Below, piece after piece: positions 1 through 5,110 of a stretch of DNA of 6,337 nt. Position 1 is the stretch's first letter; each line of letters begins with the position of its first letter. Under the pieces are notes generated by a model. It was given only the letters and a program-made list of their open reading frames with translations. It made no database searches and was not told where the DNA came from. A program made the position numbers and the translations under genes. Where the stretch lies: positions 1 to 6,337 of the forward strand of contig JAKQBU010000179.1 of assembly GCA_029573975.1 (NCBI GenBank). The letters run 5' to 3'. Source of the stretch: Planctomycetota bacterium. GTDB lineage: Bacteria > Planctomycetota > Phycisphaerae > Sedimentisphaerales > SM23-30.

Positions 1-281
1 GTTAAGGTACGGAGCAGTTTGGTCCCATTCATCGTCTGTTCCTGGACCTGCCGCTGCCAGGTGCTCAGGAAAGTGCGGCTCGGCTGGCCGTTATACACAA
101 AAGAAAAAGGTTCGGTGCCGGGCTGCTCGGAAAAGGCCTGCCGTGCCCACTGGAGATGGAAATCTGTTTCATTACCGGCGCTATCGGTAACGAAAACAAA
201 GAGCAGCAAGATACAGACCACTGTTATACAGAGGGTAGATGGGAGCTGAAATCGCGTGTTTTTTTGTCGGAGAATAATCAT
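1..281 (-). CDS. Secreted GH36-type glycosidase paralogue, N-terminal part only (cut by left window edge)
   Basis: The reading frame starts at ATG 281 and stays open to base 1, giving 93 codons with no stop, so it is a partial gene. Residues 1-35 look like a signal peptide: basic start (MIILRQKNTR), a long hydrophobic core (CITVVCILLLFVFV) and a possible cleavage near TDSA. From residue 42 the protein matches the N-terminal domain of the neighbouring enzyme at 304-2469: LQWARQAFS against LQWAKQVFS, and PFSFVYNG against PFSFVYGG, with about two dozen identities in roughly 53 residues aligned by eye. A ribosome binding site (AAAGGAAGAG, 297-288) precedes the ATG, which lies only 22 bp after the stop of the upstream gene, so the two are probably co-transcribed. 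Function (alpha-galactosidase-like) is inferred from the paralogue, because the catalytic domain is outside the window. Confidence 0.82.
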   Translation of the reverse strand, partial: MIILRQKNTRFQLPSTLCITVVCILLLFVFVTDSAGNETDFHLQWARQAFSEQPGTEPFSFVYNGQPSRTFLSTWQRQVQEQTMNGTKLLRTL

Positions 282-287
282 TGTAAA

Positions 288-297
288 CTCTTCCTTT
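288..297 (-). promoter_or_regulatory. Ribosome binding site of the second glycosidase gene
   Basis: The sequence AAAGGAAGAG on the minus strand lies 6 bp before ATG 281, within the 22-bp gap after the upstream stop codon. It supports this ATG as the start of a gene that is otherwise cut by the window edge, and it suggests efficient re-initiation within an operon. Confidence 0.6.
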
Positions 298-303
298 ACC
301 TCG

Positions 304-2469
304 TTATGGTTTTATTTTTTGATACTCAATAATCAGGGAGCCGGGGCACTCTTCAATAATAAGGGTGCTATTCCGGAATTCTTTCCCGGTGGTGGCAACC
401 GGTTCAGAGGGATCGTAAGTTATGTATTTTGTGATCGCATACCTGGCCTGTGGATCGATTTCAAAAAGGGTACAAGGCAAGCTGGCAGCGGGGGATTCGT
501 GGCGGCGGAAGGCGACAATCATGCCGTCCTGTTCGGCTGAGCGATGGTACTGCATGGCGCACCAGTCTCGGGGGCTGGTGGAGGCCGGGGTCAGGGGATA
601 ATAATTGCCGAAGTAGTATTTACGGATTCGTTTCGCCTCAGCAATCCCTTTTTTCAACAGGTCCCGCGGGTATTCTTCCGTGCGGTCCTGCGGGGCGCTA
701 TTATACTCCTTCATTCCCTTACGGGCGGCATCGCGATTATAAGCCAGCGGCCGGACATCTTCCGCGAAGGAAATCCCGCCGCCATTGACGCCGCTGCGGA
801 ACCAGTAAGGAGTAGCGCCCATCATACCGCTGGTGCTGAAGGGGACATAACGGTTCAGGCCGGCGGTCATAATCTGGTTGAGCATGGCGGCGTGGTTGAA
901 ATCATTGGCGAATAGAGGGGCGATGGTACCATCGGTACGCCAAAGCGGAATCGCACGAGACATGGTTTCCAGGTCGATGCGCTGACCGCCTCCACAGCAA
1001 TCATCAATAAACAAATGCGGATTCGCTTTACGCATATCATCCCACATCTGGTAGTAGCCCTCTACATGGCGTATTTCGGTTATACCCCCTCGGTCCGGTC
1101 CAATCTTAGAATCATTAAATTCCCAGTGCACCAGTTGAGGCCCGGAATCGGTCCGCCAACAATCAATGCCGTATTCCTTGATAACCGTATTCATATAACG
1201 TGTCATATATTCGCGCGCCTCGGGAATACCAAGATTGAATGTGCCGCTGCCATTGGCAGCGGGAGAAATCACCCATTCCGGATGTTCCCGCGCCAGATAG
1301 GTATTGGGGTAAACAATTTCCGGGCCGAACCAGACTACAAAGCCCATATTTTCCTTGTGTACCCTATCGCCAATTGGTTTGAGGCCCCGGGGGAAGCCGG
1401 AACTCGGCACTCTTTCTATGGGAAATCCATAGTTGCCTATACCATTGGGGAAACTGGGACCTGCTTCATGATCTACATCGCCCCGCATCCAGTACGCATC
1501 CATCCAGAAGTACTCAAACCCCAGTCCTTTTATAGAATCTACATGAGACAGAACATTTTCTTCGCTGGAGCTGTTCAACTCATAGAACGCGGTGCCCAGG
1601 TGGACAATAGGCGGAACGATCGTTTCGCCATTTATTTTGGGAACAATATGATTCAACATGGTGCGACGAAATAAGTTGTAGGAACGAAGTTCATCACTGC
1701 CAAGCCAATAGAGCTGCATAATCCGGGGGGTGCGAATGGTTTCTCCGGGATGGAGTTTCAGATGTATATTTCGCATACTGGCAATCGAATGTAATTCTTT
1801 GTTCTCATTGTATGCTACCGAGGATCCCCAATTTCCAGTCCAGCCTATGGCTGTAATCACACCGCCGCTCCCCCAATTTAAATTGAAGAATGGAGCTGTT
1901 TCGTAGGAGGACAAGGCCCCATTGGCCCCGAATTCGATATGCTTTCCTGTAGAAATTAACTCGGAAAATGGATGCCAATCATCAATCCCATTTCTGGAAC
2001 CGTGAATCCGGTGGAGAACCGGGATGACATCCGGTCCCGCTGTCATCGAAACATCGAGCGCTTTCACCGCTTCAATAATCGGCGTATCTTTGTCGGAGGT
2101 ATTGGTAAAATAAATGGTCCAGTCCACTCCGGCGGTATCGGTATAAATGGTAACCACCGCTTTAACTTCCAACCCGGTTTGGGGATCAGTGAGGGTAAGG
2201 ATTCGTTGTTGTTTCGTGGAATCCAGGATTGTATCCTTTATGTTCTTTTTCCAGTTCCCCAGGAATTCCGATGAATTTTTCCCTCCATACACAAAGGAAA
2301 AAGGATAAGCCGCACCGGCAGACGCAGGATCGGCGGAGAACACCTGCTTAGCCCACTGGAGATTCCGGTCAACCTCATTTTCCGCCCAAACGGTTATCGC
2401 CGGTATCAGTAGAGCCAGAATCATAAAACGTAAAGAAAATGACATACTGTTTTTGAAGAGGGGAGCCAT
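304..2469 (-). CDS. Secreted GH36-family (clan GH-D) alpha-galactosidase-like glycoside hydrolase
   Basis: A 721-residue exported enzyme that probably releases alpha-linked galactose from oligo- or polysaccharides by the retaining mechanism of clan GH-D. Residues 1-29 form a signal peptide (core FMILALLIPAI, cleavage VWA|EN). Residues about 30-270 are the N-terminal beta-sandwich, 285-620 the TIM barrel and 640-721 the C-terminal beta domain. Family marks in the barrel are YFWMDAYW (D324), WFGPEIVYPN followed by REHPEWV (380-400), GIDCWRTD with candidate nucleophile D441, and CCGGGQRID with candidate acid/base D499. The 58-residue gap between the two aspartates fits GH36. The nucleophile motif has R-T-D where classical members have K-x-D. 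Start choice: ATG 2469 has AAGGA 11 bp upstream and leads directly into the signal peptide; the frame is open to ATG 2652, but those 61 extra residues are Cys/Gly-rich and not signal-like. ATG 2445 is another possibility without a clear RBS. Exact substrate cannot be read from sequence. Confidence 0.92.
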   Translation of the reverse strand: MAPLFKNSMSFSLRFMILALLIPAITVWAENEVDRNLQWAKQVFSADPASAGAAYPFSFVYGGKNSSEFLGNWKKNIKDTILDSTKQQRILTLTDPQTGLEVKAVVTIYTDTAGVDWTIYFTNTSDKDTPIIEAVKALDVSMTAGPDVIPVLHRIHGSRNGIDDWHPFSELISTGKHIEFGANGALSSYETAPFFNLNWGSGGVITAIGWTGNWGSSVAYNENKELHSIASMRNIHLKLHPGETIRTPRIMQLYWLGSDELRSYNLFRRTMLNHIVPKINGETIVPPIVHLGTAFYELNSSSEENVLSHVDSIKGLGFEYFWMDAYWMRGDVDHEAGPSFPNGIGNYGFPIERVPSSGFPRGLKPIGDRVHKENMGFVVWFGPEIVYPNTYLAREHPEWVISPAANGSGTFNLGIPEAREYMTRYMNTVIKEYGIDCWRTDSGPQLVHWEFNDSKIGPDRGGITEIRHVEGYYQMWDDMRKANPHLFIDDCCGGGQRIDLETMSRAIPLWRTDGTIAPLFANDFNHAAMLNQIMTAGLNRYVPFSTSGMMGATPYWFRSGVNGGGISFAEDVRPLAYNRDAARKGMKEYNSAPQDRTEEYPRDLLKKGIAEAKRIRKYYFGNYYPLTPASTSPRDWCAMQYHRSAEQDGMIVAFRRHESPAASLPCTLFEIDPQARYAITKYITYDPSEPVATTGKEFRNSTLIIEECPGSLIIEYQKIKP

Positions 2470-2552
2470 CGTAATCCAATCCTTTCCAGGAATCCTTATT
2501 GGGCAGCCGTTGGCGCAATGGAATTTCCCTACGCCGCAATTGCCGCCGCCGT

Positions 2553-2609
2553 TTAAAAAACAATCGCCAGATACAGGAGCGTCCGAGGTTTTCCCGGGGC
2601 CCTTTTCAT
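2553..2609 (-). pseudogene. Short signal-peptide-like ORF, probable fossil or leader peptide
   Basis: In the gap between mnmE and the glycosidase, ATG 2609 is preceded by AGAAAGGAAAA, a strong though tightly spaced ribosome binding site. It opens an 18-codon frame, MKRAPGKPRTLLYLAIVF, then TAA. A basic head followed by a hydrophobic run is what a secretion signal looks like. Past the stop the same frame reads TAAAIAA before a second stop, as if one signal peptide core had been split by a mutation at the T-run/A-run junction (2552-2560). I infer either the decayed start of a lost exported protein or a short translated leader ahead of the glycosidase. No downstream body of a gene survives in this frame. 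The frame differs from that of the glycosidase. Confidence 0.3.
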
Positions 2610-2655
2610 TTTTCCTTTCTACATGCTGACATAATACTATTTCCATACTCATAAA

Positions 2656-4035
2656 TTATTTGCCGATACAGAAGCGCGAGAAAATCCGGCCCAGGATATC
2701 TTCGGTTGCAATTTCGCCGCTGATCGTCCCCAGCCGTTCCATCGCCCCGCGAATTTCCAGCGCCAGCAGCTCCAGCGCAGGGGAATCCGTCTTTTCAAGG
2801 ATCAAAACAGCCGCCTCCAGATGGATTCGAGCCTCCGTTATAGCTTGCCGCTGCCGGACCGTCAGGGCCAGCGCCTGGGCCGGACCGTCCGTAATTTCCT
2901 TTTGCAGAATTCGGCTTATGCGATCCTTCAGTTCTTCCAGATTCTCACCGGTTAAAGCGCTGACAAAAACCGGAGAAAGACAGGCGTTCAGCCTGCATTT
3001 CAATTTGGCCGTCTCCGACAGATCGGTTTTATTCACCACGACCAGAATCGGCCGCCGCGAAGGAAGCGGCTGGCACAGCCGGATATTCTCTTCGGCGTCC
3101 GGCCGGGACCCATCCACCACCCACAGCAGCAGGTCGCAGTTCTCCATCTTCTGCCGCGTAAGATTCTGCGTTTTTTCGGCCAGCGGGTCCATTACCTCCC
3201 CCAGCCCGGCGGTATCAATCAGCAGGCATTCCCCGTGGGCCAGCCGCAGCGGGGCCGTCAGCGCATCGCGCGTGGTGCCCGCGATGGCGCTGACAATACT
3301 GCGATCCATTCCCAGCAGACGGTTCGCCAGGCTGCTCTTGCCGGCATTAGCGGGACCTGCCAGCACCACCTGCGGCAGATGATGCAGGTCTTCCCATGTA
3401 ACACTCTTCGCCAGTAGTTCTTCCAGCTCCATCAAAACCCCGCGCGACTCCTTCCCCAGCCGGCAAACTGAAATCAGCTCGATCTCCTCCTCCGCAAAAT
3501 CAAGCTGTGCTTCCAGAAGGGACAGCATGTCCAGCAGCTTCCCGCTGATGGAACCACAAACGCGGTGCAGGGCGCCCCCGAGCAGCCGCTGGGCGGCACG
3601 CAACTCCCCATCGCTGCGGGCGTTGATGACTTCGGCTACCGCCTCTGCTTCCGAGAGGTCCAGCCGCCCGTGAAAGAAGGCACGGGCCGTAAACTCACCC
3701 GGCCGGGCCGCACGGGCGCCGCTTTCCAGAAGCTGCTCCAGCACCATCTGCAGCAGGGCGGGCGAGCCGGGCAGGTGAAATTCCGCCATATCCTGGCCGG
3801 TGTAACTGTTTGGACCGGGAAATAGGTACAATTGGGCCGGGCACGTTACCGTTGCCGTCAATCGGCAGCGGCCGTGATACCGCCTGCGCAGCCGCGAAAG
3901 CGGGCCGGTTGGTATCCATACGAGCAGACGGCAGGCTGCCTCCATGGCGCCGGGCCCGCTGAGACGTAAAATGCCCCGGCCGCCGGAGCCGGCTGCTGAA
4001 CTGACGGCCGCGATGAGATCTTCGGTATCCAGCAT
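2656..4035 (-). CDS. mnmE: tRNA uridine-5-carboxymethylaminomethyl(34) synthesis GTPase MnmE
   Basis: A 459-residue cytoplasmic GTPase which, with MnmG, installs the (carboxymethyl)aminomethyl group at C5 of wobble U34 in certain tRNAs. Residues 1-118 are the folate-binding N-domain (IAAVSSAAGSGGRGILRLSGP; GPNSYTGQD), followed by the helical-domain signature RPGEFTARAFFHGRLDLSEAEA at 111-132. The inserted Ras-like G domain shows the P-loop GPANAGKS (227-234), GTTRD (253-257), DTAG (274-277), NKTD (335-338) and SAL (359-361). N230 in the P-loop matches the potassium-coordinating Asn of the E. coli enzyme. The protein ends in the family's FCIGK with the conserved Cys456. Length is close to the usual ~450. 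Start: ATG 4035 begins the canonical N-terminus; the in-frame TTG at 4164 and ATG at 4125 would add unrelated residues. Switch II after DTAG is divergent. Next in the same direction is a glycosidase after 186 bp; a promoter lies at 4429-4400. Confidence 0.97.
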   Translation of the reverse strand: MLDTEDLIAAVSSAAGSGGRGILRLSGPGAMEAACRLLVWIPTGPLSRLRRRYHGRCRLTATVTCPAQLYLFPGPNSYTGQDMAEFHLPGSPALLQMVLEQLLESGARAARPGEFTARAFFHGRLDLSEAEAVAEVINARSDGELRAAQRLLGGALHRVCGSISGKLLDMLSLLEAQLDFAEEEIELISVCRLGKESRGVLMELEELLAKSVTWEDLHHLPQVVLAGPANAGKSSLANRLLGMDRSIVSAIAGTTRDALTAPLRLAHGECLLIDTAGLGEVMDPLAEKTQNLTRQKMENCDLLLWVVDGSRPDAEENIRLCQPLPSRRPILVVVNKTDLSETAKLKCRLNACLSPVFVSALTGENLEELKDRISRILQKEITDGPAQALALTVRQRQAITEARIHLEAAVLILEKTDSPALELLALEIRGAMERLGTISGEIATEDILGRIFSRFCIGK

Positions 4036-4127
4036 ATAATTCCGTTTCTGCCGCCTTCTCTTCTCTGGAGCGAAAGCAGCGATTACCGGCGGTCCCGGCA
4101 GATTATTGCCGAACCGCAGTTTCATAT

Positions 4128-4268
4128 TTAGTAAAATATACCGCAGAAAATGCCTGCCAGCCAATAATTTCTGCCGGCCTCACGCAGCAATTCCACCAGG
4201 GTAAAGGCATTTCTCCGTTTGCGGCTCATCCAGTCATTTATACCTGTCACTATTATATCCCTTTTCAT
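4128..4268 (-). pseudogene. Truncated type IV prepilin/pseudopilin-like N-terminus (remnant)
   Basis: The frame from ATG 4268 to TAA 4128 encodes 46 residues; a second ATG at 4229 gives 33. The shorter form starts MSRKRRNA and continues FTLVELL, the textbook prepilin peptidase site: basic leader, small residue at -1 (Ala; Gly is usual), Phe at +1 and Glu at +5. In real pseudopilins a ~20-residue hydrophobic helix follows. Here the reading changes at once to REAGRNYWLAGIFCGIFY and stops. Neither the other two frames nor the following DNA restores a pilin body, and mnmE begins 92 bp further on. No good ribosome binding site precedes either ATG. I read it as the fossil 5' end of a pilin-like gene left by a deletion or rearrangement upstream of mnmE. 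A chance match is possible but unlikely for such a compact motif. Confidence 0.5.
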
Positions 4269-4399
4269 TTTCTTGCCGGCGGCCTGTGGTTATGTCCGTG
4301 CGGCCTTCGCGGTTTAATCCTTGCACCCTACCTGAGGTATCGGTTCAACCGCATGATAAAATCCAACGCATCCTGCCTGTTTCATATCTTCTGCCCCTG

Positions 4400-4429
4400 A
4401 TTATACCTAAGGGCCGGCCGGGCTGCCAA
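4400..4429 (-). promoter_or_regulatory. Predicted sigma70-type promoter for mnmE
   Basis: On the minus strand, TTGGCA (4429-4424, five of six to the -35 consensus) is followed after 18 bp by TATAAT (4405-4400, perfect -10). The predicted transcript would start near 4393 and run through the prepilin remnant into mnmE, giving a leader of about 360 nt before ATG 4035. It is the best promoter match seen in the intergenic region. The spacer is very GC-rich (GGCCGGCC). Confidence 0.5.
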
Positions 4430-4453
4430 TAAATTAAAAATCCATAACTCCTT

Positions 4454-4473
4454 ATTGTATAAATGTTTACAAT
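4454..4473. promoter_or_regulatory. Operator-like imperfect palindrome
   Basis: Arms ATTGTA (4454-4459) and TACAAT (4468-4473) are perfect inverted copies around an 8-bp AT-rich centre, and two further centre positions per half also match, giving 16 of 20 symmetric bases. This is the size and symmetry of a site for a dimeric helix-turn-helix regulator. It overlaps a weak rightward promoter match (TTTACA 4466-4471, 17 bp, TATAGC 4489-4494) and lies about 25 bp upstream of the -35 of the leftward mnmE promoter. No regulator gene is present in the window, so the ligand or owner is unknown. Confidence 0.3.
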
Positions 4474-4492
4474 TTTTCGTCATAAAACTATA

Positions 4493-4530
4493 GCCTGGCG
4501 GAATTTATGCGCATTACACTGCGGCCAGGC
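4493..4530. repeat. Inverted repeat GCCTGGC / GCCAGGC
   Basis: Perfect 7-bp arms at 4493-4499 and 4524-4530 enclose a 24-base loop that itself contains the 8-bp palindrome ATGCGCAT (4507-4514). It could fold as a hairpin on either strand. There is no following T-tract on either side, so it is not an obvious intrinsic terminator. Confidence 0.4.
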
Positions 4531-4617
4531 ACCGTTGCAAACCATTCCGGCAAGCGGCGTGATGGCGGAGGGGTTTGCCTGTGCTCCCGGTCCCTCTATA
4601 TAGGGGCCGATGTCCAC

Positions 4618-4629
4618 ACGTGCGCACGT
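4618..4629. repeat. Perfect 12-bp palindrome ACGTGCGCACGT
   Basis: The sequence is its own reverse complement with no spacer and is followed on the + strand by six T (4629-4634). A gapless palindrome forms a poor RNA hairpin, so a protein-binding site is more likely than a terminator. It is the first of four adjacent symmetric elements within 120 bp. Confidence 0.4.
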
Positions 4630-4634
4630 TTTTT

Positions 4635-4659
4635 GTCATTTTTTTGGCCCGAAAATGAC
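4635..4659. repeat. Inverted repeat GTCATTTT / AAAATGAC
   Basis: Perfect 8-bp arms (4635-4642 and 4652-4659) with a 9-base loop TTTGGCCCG. It begins six bases after the neighbouring 12-bp palindrome ends. Neither side has the T-run after a GC stem needed for an intrinsic terminator. Confidence 0.4.
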
Positions 4660-4680
4660 GTAAACCCTTGTCAAAGCTCA

Positions 4681-4695
4681 GCAAAAAATTTTTGC
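4681..4695. repeat. Palindrome GCAAAAA-A-TTTTTGC
   Basis: Perfect 7-bp arms around a single central A. The A-tract meeting a T-tract suggests intrinsically bent or easily melted DNA. It is separated by one base from the larger hairpin at 4697-4737. Confidence 0.4.
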
Positions 4696-4696
4696 G

Positions 4697-4737
4697 TTGC
4701 GCAATTTTGGCCATGTACCACGGCCATTATTGCGCAA
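4697..4737. repeat. Strong 41-nt hairpin with terminal TTGCGCAA palindromes
   Basis: The 16-nt arms TTGCGCAATTTTGGCC (4697-4712) and GGCCATTATTGCGCAA (4722-4737) pair at 14 of 16 positions, with only two adjacent mismatches, around a 9-nt loop. The outer 8 bp of each arm, TTGCGCAA, is itself a palindrome, so the element could also serve as two identical protein sites 33 bp apart (about three helical turns). No T-tract follows on either strand, which argues against an ordinary terminator. It may be a structured RNA, a cruciform or a paired operator. Confidence 0.5.
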
Positions 4738-4740
4738 GGA

Positions 4741-5030
4741 AAAACAGGGCGGAAAATGGCAAGATGGGGCAAATGGACGGAGTTGGTAAAGGTTGAATAA
4801 AGTAAGGTAAAAGAGGAATAAAATGCTATAAAACAGGGGTTCAACCTGGAGGAAAGGTGAGTAAAAGTGCTATACAAATGGATGAATTTTGGGCGGTTTT
4901 TTGGCCCGATATGGGAAAGGCAGGATAAGAGGCGATGCCGGTAAGTGTTTATTTTCGGTTTTGGGAAACGGCTGTAAGTGGCTATTTTTTGATTTTGAAA
5001 ACGGCTGTAAGTCGTTATTTTGGGTATTCC
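4741..5030 (-). terminator. Possible Rho-dependent terminator (rut-like C-rich, G-poor region)
   Basis: Downstream of the beta-helix gene stop, the minus-strand RNA over these 290 nt has by my hand count about 91 C against 29 G, with many pyrimidine-C steps and little structure. This is the classic composition of a Rho utilisation site and starts about 80 nt past the stop codon. There is no GC hairpin plus U-run near the end of that gene, so Rho-dependent ending of its transcript is a reasonable inference. A plain purine-rich repeat-derived stretch is the alternative. Confidence 0.35.
4941..5021 (+). repeat. 33-bp tandem repeat, about 2.5 copies
   Basis: Units run 4941-4973, 4974-5006 and a partial 5007-5021. 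Every unit begins GTAAGT, keeps TATTTT at the same offset, and the two full units end AAACGGCT. The middle part varies (CGGTTTTGGG versus TTGATTTTGA), so the array is diverged. It lies 90 bp beyond the beta-helix stop and contributes to the C-poor + strand. The period is exactly 33, but there are no spacers distinct from repeats, so it is not a CRISPR array. Function unknown. Confidence 0.6.
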
Positions 5031-5110
5031 AGACCAGATGACATGACCGGCTAGCGGTTCGAAGACCGGGGGAGATGTTTTGGGTAACCGGTCCGGAGCA
5101 GTATTTCTTT

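Larger units (their letters stand above)
4640..4909 (+). repeat. 13-bp direct repeat TTTTTTGGCCCGA bounding 4640-4909
   Basis: Identical 13-mers occur at 4640-4652 and 4897-4909, 257 bp apart, both in non-coding DNA and the first inside the loop of the GTCATTTT inverted repeat. They could be two copies of a binding site or the scar of a duplication. The T-run makes the match less significant than its length suggests. Confidence 0.35.
4036..5110. other. Long intergenic region without a convincing intact gene
   Basis: About 1.07 kb between the beta-helix gene and mnmE. Open frames here (for example + strand 4507-4800 and - strand 4671-4877) have no recognisable domain, no good ribosome binding site and low-complexity composition, so I do not call them. 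From right to left the region holds the 33-bp tandem repeat, a purine-rich + strand section (C-rich on the minus-strand RNA), a cluster of palindromes, an imperfect operator-like palindrome, the mnmE promoter and the prepilin remnant. Each is listed separately. No tRNA or known riboswitch was recognised. Confidence 0.7.

Noticed and set aside
2470..2652. Upstream extension of the glycosidase to ATG 2652 (61 more residues)
   Set aside because: It starts 3 bp after the mnmE stop but lacks its own ribosome binding site; the added residues are Cys/Gly-rich and would bury the signal peptide 70 residues inside the protein.
2660..3382. 240-codon + strand frame opposite mnmE
   Set aside because: Ser/Arg-rich translation without domains, fully antisense to a certain gene; a composition shadow.
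4036..4164. MnmE start at TTG 4164 or ATG 4125
   Set aside because: MnmE family proteins begin a few residues before the IAA...GxGG motif, which fits ATG 4035; the extension is unlike any MnmE and overlaps the prepilin remnant.
4591..4607. Hairpin around CTATATAG (4595-4602)
   Set aside because: The flanking CCC/GGG arms are only 3-4 bp and the centre is gapless; too weak to list as a separate element.
4507..4800. 97-codon + strand frame in the intergenic region
   Set aside because: No ribosome binding site, no domain, spans several palindromes and a purine-rich tract; unlikely to be translated.
4671..4877. 68-codon - strand frame with repeated YSTFT/YSSFT segments
   Set aside because: The apparent protein repetition mirrors a degenerate GGTAAA/GAATAAA-rich purine tract rather than a coding signal.
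4941..5021. CRISPR array
   Set aside because: Repeat units abut each other without unique spacers and no cas gene is present.
4440..5030. Chromosome replication origin near mnmE
   Set aside because: mnmE often lies near oriC and the region is repeat-rich, but there is no cluster of TTATCCACA-type DnaA boxes (only one 7-of-9 match near 4611) and no dnaA, rpmH, rnpA or yidC neighbour.
5034..5100. Intrinsic terminator after the beta-helix gene
   Set aside because: GACCGG/CCGGTC and CGGTT/AACCG arms can pair only with bulges and a long loop, and no T-tract follows on the transcribed strand.
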